A stretch of DNA of 38,441 nt from an uncultured Bacillota bacterium. GTDB taxonomy: Bacteria; Bacillota; Clostridia; Christensenellales; QAND01. This document shows, one piece after another, positions 31,620 through 38,441 of the stretch (positions are counted from its first letter, which is position 1; each line of letters begins with the position of its first letter). The translations under genes were made by a program, and so were the position numbers. The notes below the pieces were generated by a model, which was not told where the DNA came from, did not search any database, and saw only the letters and a list, made by a program, of their open reading frames with translations. The stretch lies in the NCBI GenBank assembly GCA_905208455.1, contig CAJLPK010000009.1, positions 1 to 38,441 on the forward strand, in the 5' to 3' direction.

Positions 31620-34600
31620 TTGGCTACAAGAAAAAGAGTAAATCCAAAAGCCAATCGCAAAAAGCTCATCCGAGCCTTGCTGATTGTCATCATATTGCTG
31701 GTTGCCATTGCGTTTGTTTCTTATTTGGTGAATAAGGACAAGCCGGCCACCTCTGAAACCATCCTCATCAATGAGGTAATGGCCGGCAACAAACAGGCCG
31801 TGACGGATGAGGAGGGCAACTATTCCGACTGGATCGAGCTGTATAATCCCGGCACCACAGACGTGTCGCTGTCCGGCTGGGGCTTGTCCGACAGCAAGCT
31901 GGAGCAGGCCAAGTGGACCTTCCCGGATGTCAGCCTTCCGGCCGGCGGGTATATCGTTGTCTATTGCGACAAGCAGGACAAGCGCGAGGCTGACCAGCCG
32001 CTGCACGCCAATTTCGGCCTTTCCTCCTCCGGCGAGGATGTTGTGCTTACCAACAACCTCGGCGTCATCGTGGATTATACGACGTTTTCTCAAATGCCGT
32101 CCGATACCTCTATGGGGCGCGATCCCAAGGACAACAGTCAATGGATCAGCTTTGAAAAGGTAACGCCCGGCTATCCCAATACCGATGAGGGCTATGAGCA
32201 GTATCTGGCCAGCCGCAAGGTGGAATCTTCCCCGCTGCGCATCAGCGAGGTCATGAGCGCCAACGTCACGACCTTGACCGACGATTACGGCGCGTATTCC
32301 GACTATGTGGAAATTGAAAATACCAGCGACAGCGAAATCGACCTGTCCGGTTACGGGCTTTCCAACAAGCCAAACAAAACGATGAAGTGGCGGTTCCCGG
32401 ACGGAACCAAGATCCCGGCGCACGGCTATTTGGTCGTATACTGCTCCGGCAAGGCCTATTCCAAGGATGGCAGCAACAATTACCTGCATACCAACTTCAG
32501 GCTCAGCAGCTACAAGGTGGAGGTCTCCCTTGCCAACAAGGCAGGCCAGATCCTCGATTCCGTCGAGGTGCCGGAGATGAAGAGCGACACCGTTTACCTG
32601 CGCGATCCTTCCGATAATTATGAGTGGACCACCTCGGCCAACCCCTCGCCCGGCTATCCCAACACATCGGAGGGGTTCCAAAAGTTCATCGAGGCCAACG
32701 GCAAGCCCACCAGCAGCGTCATCCTCAGCGAGGCCATGCCGTACAACGATAAATACGCACCCACCGGCGGTGCGTATTATGATTGGGTGGAGATCTACAA
32801 CAGCGGCACAGAGGCTGTTTCCTTAAAGGGATGGGGATTGACGGACGATACGGAAAAGCCGCTGAAATGGAAGTTTCCGGATATTACGCTGGCGCCCGGG
32901 CAATACACCCTGGTCTACTGCTCCGGGCTGACGGATCTCGGCAGTATGCACGCGAATTTCCGCATTTCCGGTGCGGGTGAGGTCATCGGGCTGTTCAACG
33001 GCAAGGAAGAGCTGGTGGATCGGATCTATGTAAGCGATGTGCCTACCAACATGTCCGTTGGCCGCCAAAATGGCTCCGATGGATTTTTTTATTTTCAAAC
33101 GCCCACGCCGTCTGCCGCCAACGCCGGCGGCGCCATCGGCTTTGCCGTAAAGCCCACCATCACCACGGAAGCCGGCTCGTACCGCGGGGCCCAGCAGGTG
33201 ACCATGGAGGCCGGCGATGCAGACACCACCATCCATTACACCACCGATGGCTCTATCCCAACGGAATCCAGCCCTGTCTATACCGGGCCGATCACCGTGG
33301 AAAAAACCACGGCAGTGCGTGCGCGCGCCTTCAAAGAGGGGCTTTTGGGCAGCAAGACGGATTCCAAAACATTCTTGATCGATATTCCGCATACGCTGCC
33401 TGTGGTTTCGCTGATCACCGACCCGCCGAATCTGTTTGACCATGATTACGGCATCTATGTTGTGGGCAACGGCCAAAAGGTAGGCGACATCGAATATAAA
33501 AACGCCAACTTCCAAAAGGATTGGGAGCGAGAGGTGCACTTTGAGTATTTCGATGAAAACGGCAAGCAGGGCGTTTCTTTGGATGCCGGCATCCGTATCT
33601 TCGGCGCGTTTTCCCGATTCAAGGACCAAAAGGGATTTTCCATCCGCGCCAGGGAGCGCTACGGTTCCGCGACCATCGACTATCCCTTCTTTGAAACGCG
33701 GCCGTATACCTCTTATAAGTCCATCACGCTGCGCGCAGGCGCCCAAGACTGTACACAAAGCAAGATTCGTGATATTGTAATTACCGACTTGGTGCGCGAG
33801 ACCACCACGCTGGATGTGGCTGCCTACAAGCAAAGCGTCGTGTATATCAACGGCCAGTATTGGGGCATCTATAATATTCGGGAAAAGATCAACAAATACA
33901 TGCTGGCCCAGCACCATAACCTGAGCAACCCGGAAAACATCGACCTGATCGTGGGCGATGCGACTGCTCTGGTGGGCAGCACGGACAACTACAAGCAGAT
34001 GATCAATTATGTCAGCAGCCATGAGGCGGACATCAATGACCCGGACGTGTACAAGACCATCACGGATTGGGTGGATGTGGAAAACTTTGCCGATTGGTGC
34101 ATTGCTGAGATCTGGTCCAACAATACAGACCTTGGCAACATCAAATACTGGCGGGAAAAAACCCCGGACGGCAAATGGCGCTGGATTCTATACGATTTCT
34201 GCTGGGGCATGTACAATCCTGAGCAGGATGCGATGGCTCGGCTGACCAACCCGGCCGGCATGGGAGTAGGCAATGGCATCTCTACCGTCCTTTTGCGCAC
34301 CCTGCTGAAAAACGATGAGTTTAAGGAGCTTTTCCTGACCCGGTTCGCTTACCATATGGAAAACACCTTTGCCACCGACCGCGTGCTGGCCAAGATCGAC
34401 GAATGCGCCGGGATGATCGAGGATGAGATCGGGCGCGACAGGGAGCGCTGGGACAACGGCACGGCAGAATCCTGGCGCAACAGCCAGATTGCAAAGATGG
34501 AAAACTTTGCCAAGGTGCGCAATGAATACTGCCTGTACCATGTGAAACAGCATTTCGGCTTGTCGGATGACGAGATGATGCGCCGCTTCGGCAGCGTTGG

Positions 34601-34628
34601 TACCCAGCCGCCCAGCACGGGAAATTGA
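31620..34628 (+). CDS. CotH-kinase protein with three lamin-tail domains and a chitobiase-type domain
   Basis: A 1002-residue membrane-anchored exported protein. One helix lies at about residues 16-37 after a basic tail, so most of the chain is outside. Three lamin-tail domains follow (about 46-155, 206-318 and 367-475), each with ILINEVMA-like starts, W/YVEI(Y/E)N and LSGWGLSD-type turns. Next come a CHB_HEX_C-like domain (about 510-585, TIHYTTDGSIPTESSPVYTGPI) and a CotH kinase-like domain (about 590-985). In CotH the metal and catalytic region is seen as NNTDLGN (Asp837, Asn840) and ILYDFCWG (Asp859). CotH proteins are atypical kinases known to phosphorylate spore-coat proteins. The TTG start has GGAGG upstream. 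First gene of the operon. Confidence 0.88.
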   Translation: MATRKRVNPKANRKKLIRALLIVIILLVAIAFVSYLVNKDKPATSETILINEVMAGNKQAVTDEEGNYSDWIELYNPGTTDVSLSGWGLSDSKLEQAKWTFPDVSLPAGGYIVVYCDKQDKREADQPLHANFGLSSSGEDVVLTNNLGVIVDYTTFSQMPSDTSMGRDPKDNSQWISFEKVTPGYPNTDEGYEQYLASRKVESSPLRISEVMSANVTTLTDDYGAYSDYVEIENTSDSEIDLSGYGLSNKPNKTMKWRFPDGTKIPAHGYLVVYCSGKAYSKDGSNNYLHTNFRLSSYKVEVSLANKAGQILDSVEVPEMKSDTVYLRDPSDNYEWTTSANPSPGYPNTSEGFQKFIEANGKPTSSVILSEAMPYNDKYAPTGGAYYDWVEIYNSGTEAVSLKGWGLTDDTEKPLKWKFPDITLAPGQYTLVYCSGLTDLGSMHANFRISGAGEVIGLFNGKEELVDRIYVSDVPTNMSVGRQNGSDGFFYFQTPTPSAANAGGAIGFAVKPTITTEAGSYRGAQQVTMEAGDADTTIHYTTDGSIPTESSPVYTGPITVEKTTAVRARAFKEGLLGSKTDSKTFLIDIPHTLPVVSLITDPPNLFDHDYGIYVVGNGQKVGDIEYKNANFQKDWEREVHFEYFDENGKQGVSLDAGIRIFGAFSRFKDQKGFSIRARERYGSATIDYPFFETRPYTSYKSITLRAGAQDCTQSKIRDIVITDLVRETTTLDVAAYKQSVVYINGQYWGIYNIREKINKYMLAQHHNLSNPENIDLIVGDATALVGSTDNYKQMINYVSSHEADINDPDVYKTITDWVDVENFADWCIAEIWSNNTDLGNIKYWREKTPDGKWRWILYDFCWGMYNPEQDAMARLTNPAGMGVGNGISTVLLRTLLKNDEFKELFLTRFAYHMENTFATDRVLAKIDECAGMIEDEIGRDRERWDNGTAESWRNSQIAKMENFAKVRNEYCLYHVKQHFGLSDDEMMRRFGSVGTQPPSTGN

Positions 34629-34646
34629 GAAAAGGAGGCGCAGGCC

Positions 34647-35333
34647 TTGGCCGGTAAATTTCGCCACGAGCTCAAATATTACATCAATACCGCTACGTAT
34701 TATGTGCTGCGCCACAGGCTGTCCGCCCTGCTGTCTCTGGATGAAAACGCACGGGAGGAGACGGGCGATTACCACATCCGTTCCCTGTATTTTGACGACC
34801 GGGAGGATAGCAACCTTGTCACCAAGATCGCCGGCGAGGACAGCCGCGAAAAGTTTCGGGTTCGCATCTACAACATGGAGGACAGCGTCATCCGCCTGGA
34901 GCGCAAGATCAAAAAGGATCAGTATATCCTAAAGCACAGCTGCGGTCTGACGCGCAAGGAATTTGAGCTTTTGATGCAGGGGGAATGCTCGTTTTTGCTG
35001 CAAAAGGACAAGCTGCCCGCCGGGGCCGTGTACTTTTCCATGAAAAACAAGGGCCTGCATCCTGTCAAGGTCGTGGATTATGTGCGGGAAGCGTATGTAC
35101 ACCCCATCGAGGATGTACGCATCACGTTTGATAAGGATCTGCGCGCAGGGCAAAGCTTTGATATTTTTGATAAACAGATGTTCACCGTCCCCATGCTGGA
35201 AAAGGGGATGATGGTCCTGGAAATCAAATTCAATGAATTTCTGCCCGGGTATATCCGCCGGGCCTTGGATGGCATAGAAGCCACACGCAGCGCGATCAGC
35301 AAATATGCCATTTGCAGAAAATATGACCTTTAG
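34647..35333 (+). CDS. VTC-domain (TTM-fold) polyphosphate polymerase-like protein
   Basis: A 228-residue cytoplasmic protein with the VTC/triphosphate-tunnel fold. The tunnel residues are visible: HELKYYIN (Lys10), HIRSLYFDD (Arg45), KFRVRIY (Lys69, Arg71, Arg73), LERKIKK (Glu85 to Lys89), DYVREAY (Arg148), VRITFD (Arg158), VLEIKF (Glu192, Lys194) and a terminal SKYAICRKY (Lys219). In yeast VTC4 this domain makes inorganic polyphosphate from ATP; the same activity is inferred here. The TTG start has AAAGGAGGCG upstream. It lies 18 bases after the CotH gene and 18 before the DUF4956 gene. Confidence 0.88.
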   Translation: MAGKFRHELKYYINTATYYVLRHRLSALLSLDENAREETGDYHIRSLYFDDREDSNLVTKIAGEDSREKFRVRIYNMEDSVIRLERKIKKDQYILKHSCGLTRKEFELLMQGECSFLLQKDKLPAGAVYFSMKNKGLHPVKVVDYVREAYVHPIEDVRITFDKDLRAGQSFDIFDKQMFTVPMLEKGMMVLEIKFNEFLPGYIRRALDGIEATRSAISKYAICRKYDL

Positions 35334-35351
35334 AGCATAAAGGAGGACATT

Positions 35352-36029
35352 ATGGGAGATTTTTTCAATAACCTGGTTGCCGGGCTGCAAAACGCCTTTT
35401 CCTTCGGCGACCTCAGCGTAGTGCGTATCCTGCTGACATTAGGGCTTGCCTTTTTGATCGGCATGTATATTTTTGCCATTTACCGCAAGACCTTCAGCGG
35501 CGTTATGTACTCGAAAAATTTCGGCGTTTCGCTGGTCATGCTTGCCATGATCACCTCATTTATCATTTTGCCGATCACCAGCAACCTGACGCTGTCCCTT
35601 GGTATGGTCGGCGCGTTGTCCATCGTGCGTTTCCGTACTGCGGTGAAGGACCCGATTGACACTGTCTATATGTTCTGGTCTATCGCCGTAGGCATTGCGC
35701 TGGGCGCAAAGTTTTTTCTGCCCGCCATCTTGGCTTCCGCTGTCATCGGCGTATTGATGCTGCTGTTATCCGGCATGCGGTTCCGCAGCACAATGCCCTA
35801 TCTTTTGGTGCTTCGTTTCAACGAGAATGCTACCAACAATGTTTACGGCCTGCTCAAACGCCTCCCCGAAAGCCAGCTGAAAAGCAAAACGGTCGGCTCT
35901 GCCGGCGTAGAAATGACGCTGGAGATCCGTCTGCGTGAATCCGATTTGCAGGTTGTAGAGCGCTTTTTGGAGATCCCCGGCGTCTATGACGCCTCTATCA
36001 TCAGCTATGGCGGTGACATCGTTGCTTAA
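35352..36029 (+). CDS. DUF4956 membrane protein
   Basis: A 225-residue protein with three or four membrane helices (about residues 22-44, 57-77, 80-93 and 105-140) and a soluble C-terminal domain (about 145-225, YLLVLRFNENATNN to ISYGGDIVA). The conserved core SLGMVGALSIVRFRTAVKDP (81-100) joins a helix to a basic loop, which is the DUF4956 signature. The function is unknown. The recurrent pairing with VTC-type polymerases suggests it is the membrane part of a polymer synthase, as VTC1 is for VTC4 in yeast (inference). AAAGGAGG precedes the ATG. The metallo-hydrolase gene starts inside its 3' end. Confidence 0.85.
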   Translation: MGDFFNNLVAGLQNAFSFGDLSVVRILLTLGLAFLIGMYIFAIYRKTFSGVMYSKNFGVSLVMLAMITSFIILPITSNLTLSLGMVGALSIVRFRTAVKDPIDTVYMFWSIAVGIALGAKFFLPAILASAVIGVLMLLLSGMRFRSTMPYLLVLRFNENATNNVYGLLKRLPESQLKSKTVGSAGVEMTLEIRLRESDLQVVERFLEIPGVYDASIISYGGDIVA

Positions 36030-36753
36030 AATCGTATATCTGGCGCACAGCGGGTTTGCGATTTTAACGGAAAAGGCAACCCTTGTCGTGGATTATTACA
36101 GCGATTCCTGTGTGGGGAATCGCTGTTTCTCTCACGGTGTCGTCGATGACGACCTTTTCTCCCGCCCCGGCCGGTTTTATGTGCTGAGCACCCATGGCCA
36201 TGCCGATCATTTCAACCCCGTTATCCTGTCTTGGCGGGAAAAGCGCCGGGATGTCGTCTATTTATTTTCCCAGGATATCCTCGAATCCGGCCTGGCGCGC
36301 CCGCAAGACGCCCTTTTTCTGAGCCCCGGGCACACGTACAGCGATGAAACGCTGCAGCTTGCCGCCTTCGGTTCCACCGATCTTGGGGTCTCCTTTGCCC
36401 TGCGTTTGGATAAAAAAACCCTTTTTCATGCCGGCGATCTCAACAACTGGCACTGGAACGAGGAAGTGCCGCGCGAAGAGTCGGCCGGCTATGAAGCCGC
36501 CTTTCTGCATGAGCTTTCGCTGCTTGCCGCTGCTTATCCGCATTTTGATGCCGCGATGTTTCCTGTCGATCCCCGGCTGGGCCATGATTATATGCGCGGT
36601 GCACAGCAATTTGTCGATGCCATTGAGGTGGATCACTTTATCCCCATGCATTTTGGCGAACACTATGATAAGGCCAATGCCTTTGCCCCGTATGCGCACC
36701 ATCATTTTTTCCCGATCCAGCATCGCGGCCAGGCTATGGTGCTGTGCGAATGA
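36007..36753 (+). CDS. UlaG-like metallo-beta-lactamase-fold hydrolase
   Basis: A protein of about 248 residues with the MBL fold. The metal motif is STHGHADHFNP, preceded by IVYLAHSGFAILTEKATLVVDYY. Later ligands are in FHAGDLNNWHW and in the terminal DHFIPMHFGEHYD. It resembles UlaG-like/YtkL-type hydrolases, whose substrates range from lactones to phosphodiesters; the substrate here is unknown. The start is uncertain: ATG 36007 has no ribosome site, while TTG 36022 has GGTGA five bases upstream. Either way the gene overlaps the end of the DUF4956 gene, so it belongs to the same operon. Confidence 0.82.
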   Translation: MAVTSLLKIVYLAHSGFAILTEKATLVVDYYSDSCVGNRCFSHGVVDDDLFSRPGRFYVLSTHGHADHFNPVILSWREKRRDVVYLFSQDILESGLARPQDALFLSPGHTYSDETLQLAAFGSTDLGVSFALRLDKKTLFHAGDLNNWHWNEEVPREESAGYEAAFLHELSLLAAAYPHFDAAMFPVDPRLGHDYMRGAQQFVDAIEVDHFIPMHFGEHYDKANAFAPYAHHHFFPIQHRGQAMVLCE

Positions 36754-36821
36754 GCCGCGTATAAAATTGTGGCAGCAGGGCATCCTAATTTTGACTTTCC
36801 GTCCGGTTATGCTGGAAGGAA

Positions 36822-36851
36822 TTGACAAGAGTCAGCGATTCGCAGTACGAT
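36822..36851 (+). promoter_or_regulatory. Promoter of the zinc-ribbon membrane protein gene
   Basis: TTGACA (36822-36827), 18 bases, TACGAT (36846-36851). Confidence 0.6.
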
Positions 36852-36880
36852 GAGGTGCATAGAGGAAGGAGAAGTCCCGA

Positions 36881-37378
36881 TTGAGACGTAAGCTATGGTT
36901 CGATTCTTTGAATATTTTTCTCCTATGCATCGCGCTGGTGTTGTTTTTCCTGCGTTCTACCTTTACGCTGCTGCTGGCCGGCGGCTGCATTGCCATCGCC
37001 TTGGTACGCTGTTTTTCCACAGATCCCAATGCGCGCAATCGTGAAAACGACCGCTTCCGCGGTGTTTGGGACCGTATGAAAATGCGTTCACAGGCCCAAA
37101 AAGCGCAGAAGGTACGCACAGTCAAGCCTCAGTATGCCAGCCGTCCCGGCGAAAGCAGCCTGGGCAAAGAGAAAAAAGCGGACGCCAAGACACAGCGCGC
37201 CAGGGCCAAAGAGGAGAAAAAGGCGCAAAAAGAAAAGAAACGCCAGCAAAAGAGCGATACGGAGCATGTATATTTCCATTGTCCTAAATGCGATCAGGAA
37301 ATGCGCGCGCCCAAAGGGAAGGGCAAAATCTTGGTTACCTGCAAAAATTGCGGGGAAAAATTTGAAAAGAGAACTTAA
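36881..37378 (+). CDS. Membrane protein with C-terminal zinc ribbon
   Basis: A 165-residue protein of no recognised family. Two closely spaced membrane helices (about residues 8-25 and 27-44) form a hairpin. A very basic, Lys/Arg/Gln/Ala-rich segment follows (about 60-125) and may be helical. A C-terminal zinc ribbon has Cys134, Cys137, Cys154 and Cys157 (CPKC and CKNC). The basic part suggests contact with nucleic acid or the membrane surface (inference). The TTG start has GGAAGGAG nine bases upstream. It has its own promoter. Confidence 0.75.
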   Translation: MRRKLWFDSLNIFLLCIALVLFFLRSTFTLLLAGGCIAIALVRCFSTDPNARNRENDRFRGVWDRMKMRSQAQKAQKVRTVKPQYASRPGESSLGKEKKADAKTQRARAKEEKKAQKEKKRQQKSDTEHVYFHCPKCDQEMRAPKGKGKILVTCKNCGEKFEKRT

Positions 37379-37383
37379 AGCAC

Positions 37384-37411
37384 TTGCACCTATGGAAGAA
37401 AGTGCTATAAT
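37384..37411 (+). promoter_or_regulatory. Promoter of the rubredoxin-like gene
   Basis: TTGCAC (37384-37389), 16 bases, TATAAT (37406-37411). Confidence 0.7.
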
Positions 37412-37444
37412 AGGAATAGTTCCTAATAAATAAAGGAGGAAAGC

Positions 37445-37576
37445 ATGATGAAAATGAGATGCACTGTCTGTGATTGGGTATATGAATTGCCGGAAGGCCA
37501 AACCGAATTGCCCGCAGATTTTGAATGCGAGCTGTGCGGGGCCGGCCCGGAAGCATTTGTCGTCGTTGAGGAATAA
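37445..37576 (+). CDS. Rubredoxin-like miniprotein (43 residues)
   Basis: A short protein with two knuckles, CTVC (Cys6, Cys9) and CELC (Cys28, Cys31), reading CTVCDWVYELPEG and DFECELCGAGPEAF. This matches the rubredoxin or rubrerythrin iron-binding module, but the segment between the knuckles is shorter than in true rubredoxin (about 52 residues overall). It could bind one iron or zinc and act in electron transfer or peroxide defence, as in anaerobes. AAAGGAGG at 37432-37439 and a good promoter support it. ATG 37448 is an alternative start. A terminator follows. Confidence 0.8.
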   Translation: MMKMRCTVCDWVYELPEGQTELPADFECELCGAGPEAFVVVEE

Positions 37577-37583
37577 GCGAAAG

Positions 37584-37606
37584 GCTCCCTATGGGAGCTT
37601 TTCTTT
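37584..37606 (+). terminator. Terminator after the rubredoxin-like gene
   Basis: GCTCCC/GGGAGC (37584-37589 and 37593-37598) and TTTTCTTT. Confidence 0.8.
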
Positions 37607-37621
37607 ATGCCTGCGGCCTCA

Positions 37622-37728
37622 TTATCCACAACAGGAAGCAAAAAACGCTGTTTGTTTGTGGATAATCCATGGATAACAGCCAAGTTATCCATAATTTGAA
37701 AAAAATATAAATTTTTGAAAATTTATGC
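37622..37728. promoter_or_regulatory. DnaA-box cluster with A/T-rich tract
   Basis: Two perfect DnaA boxes, TTATCCACA (37622-37630, plus) and TGTGGATAA (37657-37665, minus), and two near matches, CATGGATAA (37668-37676) and TTATCCATA (37685-37693), lie within 72 bases. An almost pure A/T stretch (37691-37728) follows. It may be an origin, a DnaA-titration site, or a DnaA-controlled rRNA promoter region whose A/T tract is the UP element. Confidence 0.7.
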
Positions 37729-37757
37729 TTGACTTTATACTCCCGTCTTGGTAATAT
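37729..37757 (+). promoter_or_regulatory. rRNA operon promoter
   Basis: TTGACT (37729-37734), 17 bases, TAATAT (37752-37757), preceded by an A/T-rich UP-like element. Confidence 0.85.
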
Positions 37758-37765
37758 AGACAAGC

Positions 37766-37914
37766 GCCGTGAGGAACGGGGAATCCGGGAGGCACGGCAG
37801 AGCACCTAGAAAACTACATAGTGAATGAGAAGAAAAGAGCGAAAAGCCTAGCGAAAGTAAAGGAAGAGCCGAGGAAGAAACGAAGTTAAAGACCGAGGGA
37901 ACTCGGTAAGAATT
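37766..37914 (+). other. Pre-rRNA leader
   Basis: The transcribed spacer before 16S holds a GCCGTG/CACGGC stem (37766-37771 and 37793-37798) and an ACCGAG-GGAA-CTCGGT hairpin with a GNRA-type loop (37892-37907). These are probably processing or antitermination structures. No open frame is evident. Confidence 0.6.

Positions 37915-38441
<527 letters not shown>

Noticed and set aside
31581..34022. Long minus-strand open frames (about 366 and 399 codons) opposite the CotH gene
   Set aside because: They mirror the codon structure of a recognised protein on the plus strand and have no domain, start site or promoter.

Overview
This 38.4-kb window is from a moderately GC-rich, Gram-positive member of the Bacillota, class Clostridia. 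That reading rests on three things. The partial 16S rRNA at the right edge looks clostridial. The conserved rpmH-rnpA-yidD-yidC-khpB-mnmE-mnmG-rsmG-noc-parA-parB order is intact. The spore-maturation pair spmA/spmB and the AddAB (rather than RecBCD) nuclease are present. The 16S V2-V3 stretch resembles Oscillospirales/Christensenellales-type sequences, but this is an impression and not a placement. About ten genes start with TTG, judged from Shine-Dalgarno spacing.

Layout. 1-219 is non-coding. 220-3997 is a leftward block: murA, a WalJ-type metallo-hydrolase, rlmH, spmA and spmB. At about 4.1 kb the coding strand flips, with back-to-back promoters. From 4.2 to 14.0 kb lies the rightward origin-proximal block: an FmdB-type zinc ribbon, rpmH to rsmG (ribosome, RNase P, membrane insertion, tRNA and rRNA modification), then noc, parA and parB (chromosome segregation). 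Two perfect parS sites bracket parAB. dnaA is not next to rpmH. 14.1-16.3 kb holds a possible tiny membrane protein and a leftward CvpA/DUF5711 pair. 16.4-24.0 kb is a rightward housekeeping stretch: lipid kinase, CCA-adding enzyme, alpha/beta-hydrolase, DUF951, signal peptidase I, a lipoprotein, rpsF-ssb-rpsR with a probable S6:S18 leader, a membrane-anchored solute-binding-like protein and inorganic pyrophosphatase. A leftward ThpR-like 2H protein lacking both catalytic histidines follows, then addB-addA.

31.6-36.8 kb holds the most distinctive locus, a tight operon with its own strong promoter. It encodes a secreted-side CotH-kinase protein with three lamin-tail domains, a VTC-type (TTM-fold) polyphosphate polymerase, a DUF4956 membrane protein and an UlaG-like metallo-hydrolase. 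I propose that it makes, moves and modifies an anionic polymer at the cell surface. A zinc-ribbon membrane protein and a rubredoxin-like miniprotein follow.

37.6-38.4 kb carries a compact DnaA-box cluster, an A/T tract, a strong rRNA promoter, the pre-rRNA leader and the first ~527 nt of 16S rRNA. I saw no tRNA gene, CRISPR array, insertion sequence or prophage.
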